A stretch of DNA of 64,000 nt from Lachnospiraceae bacterium (GTDB lineage Bacteria; Bacillota; Clostridia; Lachnospirales; Lachnospiraceae). The notes under the pieces are model-generated. The model worked only from the letters and a program-made list of their open reading frames with translations, did not search any database and had not been told where the DNA came from. Both the position numbers and the translations under genes were made by a program. Below, piece by piece: positions 33,961 to 42,380 of the stretch (position 1 is the first letter of the stretch; every line of letters begins with the position of its first letter). Location of the stretch: NCBI GenBank assembly GCA_024403515.1, contig JAKSRS010000009.1, positions 1 through 64,000 of the forward strand, given 5' to 3'.

Positions 33961-34527
33961 ATGGCACTCTGGGAATTGTTTTTAATTGCAGTTGGCTTAT
34001 CAATGGACGCCTTTGCTGTTTCAATATGTAAGGGATTATCGGTATCCAAATTAAAGCCTAAACATATGCTTATTACCGGTTTGTATTTTGGTGGATTTCA
34101 GGCTTTGATGCCTTTTATCGGCTGGCTTCTTGGAATTAAGTTTCAAAGCCTTATTGAGAGCGTAGACCACTGGATTGCATTTGTTCTTTTAGGCCTTATC
34201 GGTGCAAATATGATTCGTGAAGCTTTAGGAGATGACGATGACAAGCAAAATGACCTTTTCACTTTTAAGGCTATGCTTCCTCTTGCTATCGCAACCAGTA
34301 TTGATGCACTCGCTATCGGAGTGGCATTTGCATTCTTAAATGTTCAGATTGGATGGGCAGTTTTATTTATAGGTATTATTACTTTCACTCTTTCAGCAAT
34401 AGGTGTTAAAATCGGAAACCTCTTTGGTTCTAAGTTTGAAAAACCCGCTGAAATAGTAGGTGGTATCGTACTCATTCTTTTGGGCGTAAAGATTTTACTT
34501 GAGCATCTTGGAATACTTATGTTTTAG
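33961..34527 (+). CDS. mntP: MntP-family manganese efflux pump
   Basis: Encodes 188 residues from the ATG at 33961 (TTGGAG upstream). Six membrane segments in two repeats, with the paired acidic motifs [10 protein letters not shown] (helix 1) and [12 protein letters not shown] (helix 4). These Asp residues are needed for manganese export in E. coli MntP. A charged loop ([13 protein letters not shown]) separates the halves. No yybP-ykoY riboswitch fits in the short space upstream. Single gene with its own terminator. Confidence 0.93.
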   Translation: MALWELFLIAVGLSMDAFAVSICKGLSVSKLKPKHMLITGLYFGGFQALMPFIGWLLGIKFQSLIESVDHWIAFVLLGLIGANMIREALGDDDDKQNDLFTFKAMLPLAIATSIDALAIGVAFAFLNVQIGWAVLFIGIITFTLSAIGVKIGNLFGSKFEKPAEIVGGIVLILLGVKILLEHLGILMF

Positions 34528-34536
34528 TGATTATGG

Positions 34537-34572
34537 CAGCAGGAAAAACTATGATTTTTCTTGCTGTTTTTT
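34537..34572 (+). terminator. Terminator of mntP
   Basis: CAGCAGGAAAAA/TTTTTCTTGCTG stem (one G-U), 6-base loop, TTTTTT. Confidence 0.95.
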
Positions 34573-34664
34573 CCTTTTTTGGTTGATTTTTTTTATTAAA
34601 AAAGTTAGGATATTTTGTAGTGTTTTATTGAATATTAGAGAATAGAAATAGATTGGAGAAAGTT

Positions 34665-36428
34665 ATGATACAGTCAAGAACACATAACTGCAACGAGCTT
34701 AGATTAAGCGATGCAGGTAAGACAGTTACTCTTGTTGGCTGGTACGAGAACATTCGTAAGGTTAGTAAGAACTTAGGCTTTGTAGTTTTACGTGACTTTT
34801 ACGGAACAACTCAGATTGTACCTGAAACAGAAGAGATGATGGAAATTTTCCACTCAGTTAACTGTGAATCAACACTCATGGTTGAAGGTGTAGTTAGAGA
34901 ACGTTCTAACAAGAACCCTAAAATTGCAACAGGTGATATCGAAGTAGTACCTACTAAGGTTGAAATCTTAGGTAAGTGTATTTACAACGAACTTCCTTTT
35001 GAAATTAACCGTTCTAAGGAAGCTGATGAAAATACAAGACTTAAATACAGATATCTTGATTTAAGAAATCCTGAAGTTAAGTCCAAAATCGTTATGAGAT
35101 CTAAAATCGTTGCTGATTTACGTGCAAGTATGATGGCTCATGATTTCCTTGAAATCACAACACCCATTCTTACTGCATCAAGCCCTGAAGGTGCACGTGA
35201 TTACCTTGTTCCTGCAAGAAATCACCCCGGAAAGTTTTATGCCCTTCCTCAGGCTCCTCAGCAGTTTAAGCAGATCCTTATGACATCCGGTTTTGACAGA
35301 TACTTCCAGATCGCACCCTGCTTCAGAGATGAAGATGCACGTGCTGACCGTTCACCCGGTGAATTCTACCAGATGGATATGGAAATGGCTTTTGCTTCAC
35401 AGGAAGATGTATTTGCTGTAATCGAAGATGTTTTACCTCCTATCTTTGAAAAGTACGGAACATACAACATTGCATCTAAGGCTCCTTTCACAAGAATCGC
35501 TTACAACGATGCTATGGAACGTTACGGTTCAGATAAGCCTGACCTTAGAATTAAGCTTGAAGTTACAGATGCTACTGATGCTCTTGCTAATTGTGGCTTC
35601 GAAGCATTTGCAGGAAATGTTGTTAAGGCCGTTGTTATTAATGACTTTAAGGAAACAAGAAAGACTATCGATGCATTATGTGACGAAGTATTTGTTACTA
35701 CAGCCAATAAGGCATACTGGTTCAGACTTGATGAAAACGGAGAACTTGTTGGTGGTATTTCTAAGTTCTTACAGGATAAGAAGGCTGAAGTTGTTGCTGC
35801 ATTAAATCTAAAGGCCGGTGACTTTGTTGCTGTAGCAGCCGGAAAGAAGCTTGTAGCACAGAAGACAGCAGGCGCTATTAGAAAAATCTTTGGTAGCAAG
35901 ATTGATTCGTGCATCGACAGAGAACGTTATGAGTTCTGCTGGATTGTAGACTTCCCTATGTATGAAATAGGAGAGGAATCAGGACAGATTGAATTCTGCC
36001 ACAATCCTTTCTCAATGCCTCAGGGTGGTATGGATGCCCTTTGCAACGAAGATCCTTTAACTATCAATGCATATCAGTACGACCTTGTATGTAACGGTAT
36101 TGAATTATCATCAGGTGCTGTACGTAACCACAATCCTGAAGTTATGGTTAAGGCTTTTGAAATCGTTGGACTTGGAGAAGAAGACGTTAAGGCTAAGTTC
36201 CCTGCAATGTACAATGCATTCTGCTACGGAGCTCCCCCTCACGCAGGTATCGCTCCCGGTGTTGACCGAATGATTATGCTTCTTACAGGAGATGAAACAA
36301 TCCGTGAGATTATTCCTTTCCCTATGAACAAGAACGCTCAGGATATTATGATGGGTGCTCCTTCATACGTAGAACCCAAGCAGCTTAGCGACGTTCATAT
36401 CGCTATTGTAGAGCCTAAAGAAGACTAG
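34665..36428 (+). CDS. aspS: Aspartyl-tRNA synthetase
   Basis: Encodes 587 residues from the ATG at 34665, with TTGGAGAAA upstream. An N-terminal OB-fold anticodon domain (TVTLVGWYENIRKV) is followed by class II motifs: motif 2 around APCFRDEDARADRSPGEF and motif 3 GIAPGVDRMIML. The bacterial GAD insertion lies in between (about residues 290-410). Charges tRNA-Asp; whether it also charges tRNA-Asn cannot be settled here. No T-box leader was found. Followed by two tandem hairpins. Confidence 0.97.
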   Translation: MIQSRTHNCNELRLSDAGKTVTLVGWYENIRKVSKNLGFVVLRDFYGTTQIVPETEEMMEIFHSVNCESTLMVEGVVRERSNKNPKIATGDIEVVPTKVEILGKCIYNELPFEINRSKEADENTRLKYRYLDLRNPEVKSKIVMRSKIVADLRASMMAHDFLEITTPILTASSPEGARDYLVPARNHPGKFYALPQAPQQFKQILMTSGFDRYFQIAPCFRDEDARADRSPGEFYQMDMEMAFASQEDVFAVIEDVLPPIFEKYGTYNIASKAPFTRIAYNDAMERYGSDKPDLRIKLEVTDATDALANCGFEAFAGNVVKAVVINDFKETRKTIDALCDEVFVTTANKAYWFRLDENGELVGGISKFLQDKKAEVVAALNLKAGDFVAVAAGKKLVAQKTAGAIRKIFGSKIDSCIDRERYEFCWIVDFPMYEIGEESGQIEFCHNPFSMPQGGMDALCNEDPLTINAYQYDLVCNGIELSSGAVRNHNPEVMVKAFEIVGLGEEDVKAKFPAMYNAFCYGAPPHAGIAPGVDRMIMLLTGDETIREIIPFPMNKNAQDIMMGAPSYVEPKQLSDVHIAIVEPKED

Positions 36429-36461
36429 TACATAAATTGAATCGCAATAAGTGTGTGAAAG

Positions 36462-36492
36462 ATATCGCCAAATCCTGTGGATTTGGCGATAT
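36462..36492 (+). terminator. First hairpin after aspS
   Basis: Perfect 14-pair stem ATATCGCCAAATCC/GGATTTGGCGATAT with a 3-base loop. The following T run is poor (TTCAATA), so termination here may be incomplete. Confidence 0.65.
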
Positions 36493-36515
36493 TTCAATAT
36501 GTACATAAATAAAAG

Positions 36516-36545
36516 AAAGACGCTCGAGATTCGGGCGTCTTTTTG
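36516..36545. terminator. Second terminator, between aspS and the convergent kinase-like gene
   Basis: AAAGACGC/GCGTCTTT stem with a CG pair inside the loop, followed by TTTTTG. A-rich on the other side, so it may act in both directions. Confidence 0.85.
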
Positions 36546-36569
36546 AGTGTTTACTATTAAATTAAAAAG

Positions 36570-37190
36570 TTATTTAAATCTTACATTCATATAAGCTATG
36601 ATTTCTTCTACGCATCTTTCATAGCCAAGTTTTGAAGAATCCAGACATAAGTCGTAGTTTCTTGCATCGGTCCATTCACGGCCTGTGTGAAGCTTATAGT
36701 ATTCGGCGTGACCTTTATCAATCTTAGCGATGTGCTTTTCAAGTTCTTTGCCTTTAAGTGATAACTTTTTGCCAGCCTGAGACACTAAAAACTCCTGAGG
36801 AGCGTGTACGAATACGCTAAGTACGTTATCGTAGTCTCTTAATACGTAATCGGCAGCACGACCAATAATTACGCAGGACTCTGTTTCAGCAAGTTCACGA
36901 ATTGCCTTGGCCTGAAACTTAAAAAGATTGGCTTCTGAAGTATAATCAGGACTGTCAGGTCCTAAAATCACGTCGTCTTTACGTTCTTTCTTCATTCTCT
37001 TTAAGAATGATTCATTTGTGTATTCATCAGCCTTAGCAAAGAGTGTTTCGTTGATTCCACTGATTTCACTGGCCTTTTTAATAAGGTCGCTGTTGTAATA
37101 GTTTATACCCAGTCTTTCAGCAAGCATTTTGCCTACTGTTCTACCACCACTACCATACTGTCTGGCAATTGTGATTACGATTTTTTCCAT
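36570..37190 (-). CDS. Cytidylate kinase-like protein
   Basis: Encodes 206 residues. P-loop ARQYGSGGRTVG at the N-terminus and a nucleoside-monophosphate-kinase layout with SCVIIGRAADYVLRDYDNV. This is the 'cytidylate kinase-like' branch common in Clostridia, which lacks clear lid residues of true Cmk and whose substrate is unknown. Follows livF by 56 bases on the same strand with GGGAGGAG; it may share that transcript, as no terminator lies between. Confidence 0.85.
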   Translation of the reverse strand: MEKIVITIARQYGSGGRTVGKMLAERLGINYYNSDLIKKASEISGINETLFAKADEYTNESFLKRMKKERKDDVILGPDSPDYTSEANLFKFQAKAIRELAETESCVIIGRAADYVLRDYDNVLSVFVHAPQEFLVSQAGKKLSLKGKELEKHIAKIDKGHAEYYKLHTGREWTDARNYDLCLDSSKLGYERCVEEIIAYMNVRFK

Positions 37191-37246
37191 GCTTCTCCTC
37201 CCAAAGTTGTTCTAAACATTATAGAACTAAATACATTATAAAAGAA

Positions 37247-37957
37247 TTACTCACCAAGATAAGCCTTCTTTACGGCATCGTTATTAAGAAGATCTGATGC
37301 CTTTCCTTCAAGTGAGATAGTACCGGTTTCAAGTACGTAAGCTCTGTCTGCAATTGAAAGAGCTTTTTTGGCGTTTTGTTCAACTAAGAGTACTGTTGTT
37401 CCTGATGCACTGACTTCTTTTATTATATCAAATATCTCATTAACAAAAATTGGTGAAAGACCCATTGAGGGTTCATCCATTAAAATGATTGAAGGATGAC
37501 TCATAAGGGCACGGCCCATAGCGAGCATCTGCTGTTCACCACCTGAAAGAGTACCTGCTAACTGTGACTTTCTTTCGGCAAGTCTGGGGAAACGTGTGTA
37601 GACCATTTCAAGGGTTTCTTCGATTTCTTTCTTGTCTTTACGTGTGTAAGCACCCATTTTAAGGTTTTGTAAAACTGTAAGTTCCTGGAATACTCGACGA
37701 CCTTCGGGAACGTGAGCCATACCCATTGATACAATCTTGTGGCCTGCAACATTAGTAATGTCCTGACCTTCAAATGTTATTGAACCGGCCTTGGGAGCTA
37801 TAAGTCCACTAACTGTGTGAAGGATAGTAGTCTTACCTGCACCGTTTGCACCGATAAGGGCTATAACTTCACCTTTATTTACTTCAAAGCTGATTCCTTT
37901 AATTGCCTGGATAACTCCGTAGAAAACTTCCAGGTCTTTAACTTCTAACATTGCCAT
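37247..37957 (-). CDS. livF: Branched-chain amino-acid ABC transporter ATPase LivF
   Basis: Encodes 236 residues. Walker A GANGAGKTT, signature LSGGEQQM, Walker B IILMDEPSMGLSP, and the LivF-type ending LLVEQNAKKALSIADRAYVL. Last of livHMGF on the minus strand, 17 bases after livG. Energises uptake of leucine, isoleucine or valine with LivG. Confidence 0.96.
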   Translation of the reverse strand: MAMLEVKDLEVFYGVIQAIKGISFEVNKGEVIALIGANGAGKTTILHTVSGLIAPKAGSITFEGQDITNVAGHKIVSMGMAHVPEGRRVFQELTVLQNLKMGAYTRKDKKEIEETLEMVYTRFPRLAERKSQLAGTLSGGEQQMLAMGRALMSHPSIILMDEPSMGLSPIFVNEIFDIIKEVSASGTTVLLVEQNAKKALSIADRAYVLETGTISLEGKASDLLNNDAVKKAYLGE

Positions 37958-37974
37958 AATATAAGTTTTCTCCT

Positions 37975-38745
37975 TTATTCTCCAAGATATGCTGTGATTA
38001 CTTCAGGATTATTAAGTACTTCCTGAGTAGGTCCCTGTGCAAGGACATGACCAAAATTTAATACGGAAAGCTTTTCGCAGATTCCGCTTACTAACTTCAT
38101 ATCGTGCTCGATAAGAAGAATAGTCATATCAAATTCCTTACGGATAAAAGAGATTGTATCCATAAGTTCCTTGGTTTCGTTAGGGTTCATTCCGGCAGCG
38201 GGCTCATCGAGAAGAAGAAGCTTAGGGTTAGTTGCCAAAGCTCTTGCAATCTCAAGTTTACGCTGTTTTCCGTAGGGAAGGTTTGAAGCCTTTAAATTAG
38301 CTTCTTTATCAAGATCAAAAACCTTCAAAAGCTTCATGGCTTCCTCATTCATTTCTTTTTCTACCTTAAAATAACTGGGAAGTCTTAAAATAGCAGCCAG
38401 TGTTGAATATTCAAATCTGTTATGAAGTCCGATTTTTACGTTATCAAGAACAGTAAGCTCTTTGAAAAGTCGGATGTTTTGGAAGGTTCTCGCGATTCCT
38501 GCCTTGTTGATATCGATGGTTTTCTTTCCTGTGATATCTTCACCATCGAGACGGATAATACCTTCAGTAGGCTTGTATACACCTGTAAGAAGGTTGAAGG
38601 CTGTGGTTTTGCCGGCACCGTTAGGACCGATGAGACCGTAAAGCTCGCCTTTATTAATTGTAATGTTAAAATCATCAACCGCTCTTAATCCACCAAAGGA
38701 GATTGAAAGGTTGTTTACTTCAAGTAAAGGTCTTGTGTTTTCCAT
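37975..38745 (-). CDS. livG: Branched-chain amino-acid ABC transporter ATPase LivG
   Basis: Encodes 256 residues. Walker A GPNGAGKTT, the LivG-specific GIARTFQNIRLF, signature replaced by LPYGKQRK as usual in LivG, and Walker B LLLLDEPAAGMNP. Its ATG directly follows the livM stop; the ribosome binding site (AAGGAGG) is inside the livM end. Pairs with LivF. Confidence 0.96.
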   Translation of the reverse strand: MENTRPLLEVNNLSISFGGLRAVDDFNITINKGELYGLIGPNGAGKTTAFNLLTGVYKPTEGIIRLDGEDITGKKTIDINKAGIARTFQNIRLFKELTVLDNVKIGLHNRFEYSTLAAILRLPSYFKVEKEMNEEAMKLLKVFDLDKEANLKASNLPYGKQRKLEIARALATNPKLLLLDEPAAGMNPNETKELMDTISFIRKEFDMTILLIEHDMKLVSGICEKLSVLNFGHVLAQGPTQEVLNNPEVITAYLGE

Positions 38746-39828
38746 TTATTTTGCCTCCTTTACTTTTTTACCTGATTTAATTTTGTTTATCATTTTTTCA
38801 CGCCATGCTCTTGCAGAAGGTGACCAGTTTAAAATCATCATAGCGATTAAGACAATGGCGTAAATAAGCATTCTGTAAGAGTTTACAAAACGGAGTTTTT
38901 CGGGCAAAAGAACGAGAATAACAGTAGCAATTACTGATCCACGGATTGAACCGATTCCACCTAAAACGACATACACAAGAATCATGATTGACATGTTGTA
39001 ACCAAAGTTCTTACTGGTTGAGGTAAGTGTTGAAAGGCTTCCTGCGTAAAGGACACCTGCAACACCTGCAAGTGAAGCGGAGATTGTAAATGCTAACATC
39101 TTATATTTAGTAACATTGATTCCTGTAGCTTCAGCGGCGATACGGTTATCACGAATAGCCATTACTGCGCGTCCTGTACGGGAATTAATGAGGTTAAGCA
39201 CAACTATAAGTGTAATGATTACAAGAATTGTTCCAAGTGTAAATGAAACACCTGAAGTAAGTCCTGTAATACCTTTAGGTCCATCAATGATTACAAGGTT
39301 GTCAGCATCAAGAACCATATCACTTGTACCATTTAAGGAGAAGTGAAGTCCGTGGCTGTCTTTGGCAATATATAAAGAACCTGTAACGTTTTTAATGATT
39401 TCACCAAAAGCAAGTGTAACGATAGCAAGATAGTCACCTTTAAGTCTTAATACCGGAATACCGATTAAAAATCCAAAGAAGGCTGCGATAATAGCGGCAA
39501 GAACCAAGGAGATAAGTAAGATTGCGGTTCTTGACAGATTTCCAGATGAAAGTACCTTGGCGAAGATGCCATAGGTGTAAGCACCGATACACATAAATCC
39601 TGCATGACCAAGGCTAAGCTCACCTAAAATACCTACTGTAAGGTTAAGCGAAACAGCCATGATAATGTAGTAGCAAAACTGAATGAGCAGACCCTTCATT
39701 GAATTGGAAAGGATGCCTGCGGCTGCCAGTGACTGGCAGATAACATAAAGAATAATAACCATACCAAAGGTAATGAGGTTACTTTGAAGTTTTTTGTTAC
39801 TTTTAATTGAATCAACAAACTTTGACAT
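38746..39828 (-). CDS. livM: Branched-chain amino-acid ABC transporter permease LivM
   Basis: Encodes 360 residues from the ATG at 39828 (AAGGAGG upstream); the frame continues 13 codons into livH but without a binding site. About nine membrane segments. The motif IPVLRLKGDYLAIVTLAFGEI and NRIAAEATGINVTKYKMLAF (ATPase contact loop) are typical of LivM. Forms the channel with LivH. Confidence 0.95.
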   Translation of the reverse strand: MSKFVDSIKSNKKLQSNLITFGMVIILYVICQSLAAAGILSNSMKGLLIQFCYYIIMAVSLNLTVGILGELSLGHAGFMCIGAYTYGIFAKVLSSGNLSRTAILLISLVLAAIIAAFFGFLIGIPVLRLKGDYLAIVTLAFGEIIKNVTGSLYIAKDSHGLHFSLNGTSDMVLDADNLVIIDGPKGITGLTSGVSFTLGTILVIITLIVVLNLINSRTGRAVMAIRDNRIAAEATGINVTKYKMLAFTISASLAGVAGVLYAGSLSTLTSTSKNFGYNMSIMILVYVVLGGIGSIRGSVIATVILVLLPEKLRFVNSYRMLIYAIVLIAMMILNWSPSARAWREKMINKIKSGKKVKEAK

Positions 39829-39838
39829 ATTAACCTCC

Positions 39839-40723
39839 TTATACCTTTTCTGTAATCTTCTTACCAAGAAGTCCTGTAGGACGAACCAGAAGAACTATGA
39901 TAAGAACTGCAAATACGATTGCGTCAGATAACTGTGATGAAATATATGCCTTGGCAAGAATTTCAATGATGCCAAGTAAAATACCACCAATCAATGCTCC
40001 GGGGATTGAACCGATACCACCGAATACAGCAGCAACGAAAGCCTTGATACCGGGCATTGAACCTGTGTAAGCATTAAGCGAAGGATATGAAGAACAAAGA
40101 AGAACACCTGCAACAGCTGCAAGCGCGGATCCGATAGCAAATGTAAGGGCGATTGTGCCGTTAACATTGATACCCATAAGCTGGGCTGCACCCTTATCCT
40201 CGGATACGGCAAGCATTGCCTGTCCTGCCTTGGACTTATTAACAAAGAGTGTAAGAGCAATCATGATAACTATACAGCAAACGATGGTAACTGAAGTCTC
40301 ACCTGATATAGTGATCTGTCCGTCGAAAAGCTTTATAACAGGTACTGAGATGACTGACTGGAAAATCTTTGTGTTGGCACCAAAAATAAGTAATGCAATA
40401 TTCTGAAGTAAATAGCTTACACCAATTGCAGTAATCAAAACTGCAAGAGGAGAACCTGCATTACGTAAAGGCTTGTAGGCCACACGTTCAATTAACATTC
40501 CAAGTCCGGTACATATAACTATAGCTGTTACGACCGCGATGATTGGATTAAGTCCTAAAGTGGAAACAATAGTGAATGCAACATATGCACCGACCATGAT
40601 TACGTCGCCGTGTGCAAAGTTAAGCATCTTGGCAATACCGTAAACCATTGTGTACCCCAGAGCGATTATCGCGTAAACGCTTCCGAGGCTAAGACCATTA
40701 ATCAGATTTGATAAGAAACTCAT
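39839..40723 (-). CDS. livH: Branched-chain amino-acid ABC transporter permease LivH
   Basis: Encodes 294 residues from the ATG at 40723, with GAGG nine bases upstream; the earlier in-frame ATG overlaps that site. About eight membrane segments, starting INGLSLGSVYAIIALGYTMVYG as in LivH, and the contact loop EDKGAAQLMGINVNGTIALT. First gene of livHMGF, separated from livK by a terminator and its own upstream region. Confidence 0.95.
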   Translation of the reverse strand: MSFLSNLINGLSLGSVYAIIALGYTMVYGIAKMLNFAHGDVIMVGAYVAFTIVSTLGLNPIIAVVTAIVICTGLGMLIERVAYKPLRNAGSPLAVLITAIGVSYLLQNIALLIFGANTKIFQSVISVPVIKLFDGQITISGETSVTIVCCIVIMIALTLFVNKSKAGQAMLAVSEDKGAAQLMGINVNGTIALTFAIGSALAAVAGVLLCSSYPSLNAYTGSMPGIKAFVAAVFGGIGSIPGALIGGILLGIIEILAKAYISSQLSDAIVFAVLIIVLLVRPTGLLGKKITEKV

Positions 40724-40767
40724 AATCTCTAACCTCATTTAACTTTTTATTACATTAATGAATAAAG

Positions 40768-40835
40768 TTTATCATAATTTTATAAATTGATAAAGTACAT
40801 TTGCATACAATTATACAATACTTGCACATGCATTT
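40768..40835 (-). promoter_or_regulatory. Regulatory region of livHMGF
   Basis: On the minus strand TATAAT lies at 40815-40810. ACATGCATTT (40826-40835) overlaps where the -35 should be and differs by one base from the palindromes in front of livK. TTTATCA/TGATAAA arms (40768-40774, 40788-40794) lie downstream. No good -35 is present. Confidence 0.4.
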
Positions 40836-40883
40836 TCTTTTGCCAAAAGAAAGACAATGTGAAAAAGGAACTGTTACGTGTTT

Positions 40884-40926
40884 TTAAAATAAAAAAGCGG
40901 GGAGGTCACTATGTGTGACTTCCCCG
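40884..40926 (-). terminator. Terminator between livK and livHMGF
   Basis: On the minus strand CGGGGAAGTCAC pairs with GTGACCTCCCCG (one mismatch), followed by CTTTTTTATTTT. Would let the binding protein be made in excess over the membrane components. Confidence 0.85.
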
Positions 40927-40947
40927 TCTTAGGCTTAGTTTACTAAA

Positions 40948-42105
40948 TTATTTAAGAATGCTGTATTCGCCGTTTACGATTTCAACAACGATAGGAGCCT
41001 TGTTAGGCTCGCCGTCAGCACCCCATGAAATATCACTACCAGTAATACCTGTGTATTTGATAGATGTCATAGCGCTCATTAAAGCGTTGCAGATTTCTTC
41101 ATTTGTCATTGAGGGTGTGATATTTGCTTTTTCAGCAGCCATCTTGATGATGTAGATTGCATCATAAGCATCTGCAGCGAACTGGTTAGGAACTTCGTTG
41201 TACTTTTCCTGATACTTGTCAACGAAAGCCTTTGTCTGGGGGTCGTCAGATGTAGCTGAGAAAGGTGTAAGAAGCATTACGCCTTCAGCAAGTGACTTGT
41301 CAAAACCATCAAGTGCAAGGATACCATCAAGACCATCGCATCCGAAGAACTTAACGTTGATGTCTTTCTGTGCAGCCTGTGTAAGTACTAATGAAGCTTC
41401 GCTGTAGTAGAAAGGAAGGAAGATAAGTTCAGCACCACCATCAACAGCTGCCTGAAGATGTGTTGAGAAGTCTGACTTTGTATCTGCTGTAAATGCTTCA
41501 GAAGAAACTACTTCAATACCCTGGTTAGCAGCTTCATTCTTGAAGTTTTCTGTAATACCTGATGAGTAAGAATCAGAAGAGTCGTAGATGATACCAACCT
41601 TCTTAGCAAGTCCGTGTTCACCAATGTACTTAGCTGAAGCTGTACCCTGGTTAGGATCTGAGAAACATACACGGAATGCATTGTCATGAGCGATTGCTTC
41701 AGGAGCTGTACCTGAAGGTGTTAACTGGAATACGTGATCTGCGTTTGTCTTGTCAACAACTGCGATACAGGGACCACTTGTTACAGTACCCATAAGTATC
41801 TGCATCTTCCAGTCCATAAGTGAGTTATATGCGTTTACTGATTTTTCAGCATCATGTTCATCATCTTCAAATTTGTATTCAATCTTATGTCCATTGATAC
41901 CGCCTGCTGCGTTGATTTCATCAACAGCAATCTGTGCACCGTTCATTACGGCCTGACCGTAAACTGCAGCACCACCTGTGATAGGTCCGATACCACCGAT
42001 TTTAAATGTGTCAGCTGAAGAAGTGTTGCCACCGCATCCGGCAAGACAAGCAACTGTCATAGCTGTAGCCAAAACGATACTTGTTACTTTTGTAAGTTTT
42101 TTCAT
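40948..42105 (-). CDS. livK: Branched-chain amino-acid binding lipoprotein LivK
   Basis: Encodes 385 residues from the ATG at 42105 (AAGGAGG upstream). Lipoprotein signal with lipobox CLAGC. Type I periplasmic-binding fold: FKIGGIGPITGGAAVYGQAV, NGHKIEYKFEDDEHDAEK, LMGTVTSGPCIAV and YDSSDSYSSGITENF, all typical of Leu/Ile/Val binding proteins. Upstream of livHMGF but ended by its own terminator. A consensus promoter is at 42182-42210. Confidence 0.95.
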   Translation of the reverse strand: MKKLTKVTSIVLATAMTVACLAGCGGNTSSADTFKIGGIGPITGGAAVYGQAVMNGAQIAVDEINAAGGINGHKIEYKFEDDEHDAEKSVNAYNSLMDWKMQILMGTVTSGPCIAVVDKTNADHVFQLTPSGTAPEAIAHDNAFRVCFSDPNQGTASAKYIGEHGLAKKVGIIYDSSDSYSSGITENFKNEAANQGIEVVSSEAFTADTKSDFSTHLQAAVDGGAELIFLPFYYSEASLVLTQAAQKDINVKFFGCDGLDGILALDGFDKSLAEGVMLLTPFSATSDDPQTKAFVDKYQEKYNEVPNQFAADAYDAIYIIKMAAEKANITPSMTNEEICNALMSAMTSIKYTGITGSDISWGADGEPNKAPIVVEIVNGEYSILK

Positions 42106-42181
42106 AACCTTTTCCTCCTTAAATGTGTCCCTCAAAAACACATTGTATACATGTATAAGATTATACTTCTTATATCCGAGG

Positions 42182-42210
42182 ATATTAGTACAGTTTCTTT
42201 TTCTTGTCAA
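42182..42210 (-). promoter_or_regulatory. livK promoter
   Basis: On the minus strand TTGACA (42210-42205), 17 bases, TAATAT (42187-42182). The leader is about 70 bases with an imperfect stem. Confidence 0.8.
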
Positions 42211-42243
42211 TATTTTTTATATATTTTGAGGAAAAGCGCCAAA

Positions 42244-42263
42244 AAATGCATTTAAATGCATTT
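42244..42263. promoter_or_regulatory. Two abutting palindromes AAATGCATTT between livK and proA
   Basis: Perfect 10-base palindromes at 42244-42253 and 42254-42263, exactly one helical turn apart. They lie about 34 bases upstream of the livK -35. A one-mismatch copy is in front of livH (40826-40835). Likely binding sites for a regulator of branched-chain amino-acid uptake. Confidence 0.6.
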
Positions 42264-42336
42264 GAAATGGGTAAAAATGACATCACATCTTTAAACTTTC
42301 TTAAGACAAGTTTGTATTTTCCTTGAAGGGGTATTG

Positions 42337-42345
42337 TGCTATAAT
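42337..42345 (+). promoter_or_regulatory. Extended -10 promoter of proA and the polysaccharide operon
   Basis: TGC-TATAAT (TGn extended -10) with no convincing -35, 36 bases before the proA start. It is the only promoter seen ahead of the 17-kb gene run to 59233. Confidence 0.6.
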
Positions 42346-42380
42346 ACATTTTGTATGCTTATACCATGGAGGTACTACGT

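Noticed and set aside
34573..34664. T-box leader before aspS
   Set aside because: The leader is under 100 bases and AT-rich, without a T-box sequence or an antiterminator pair.
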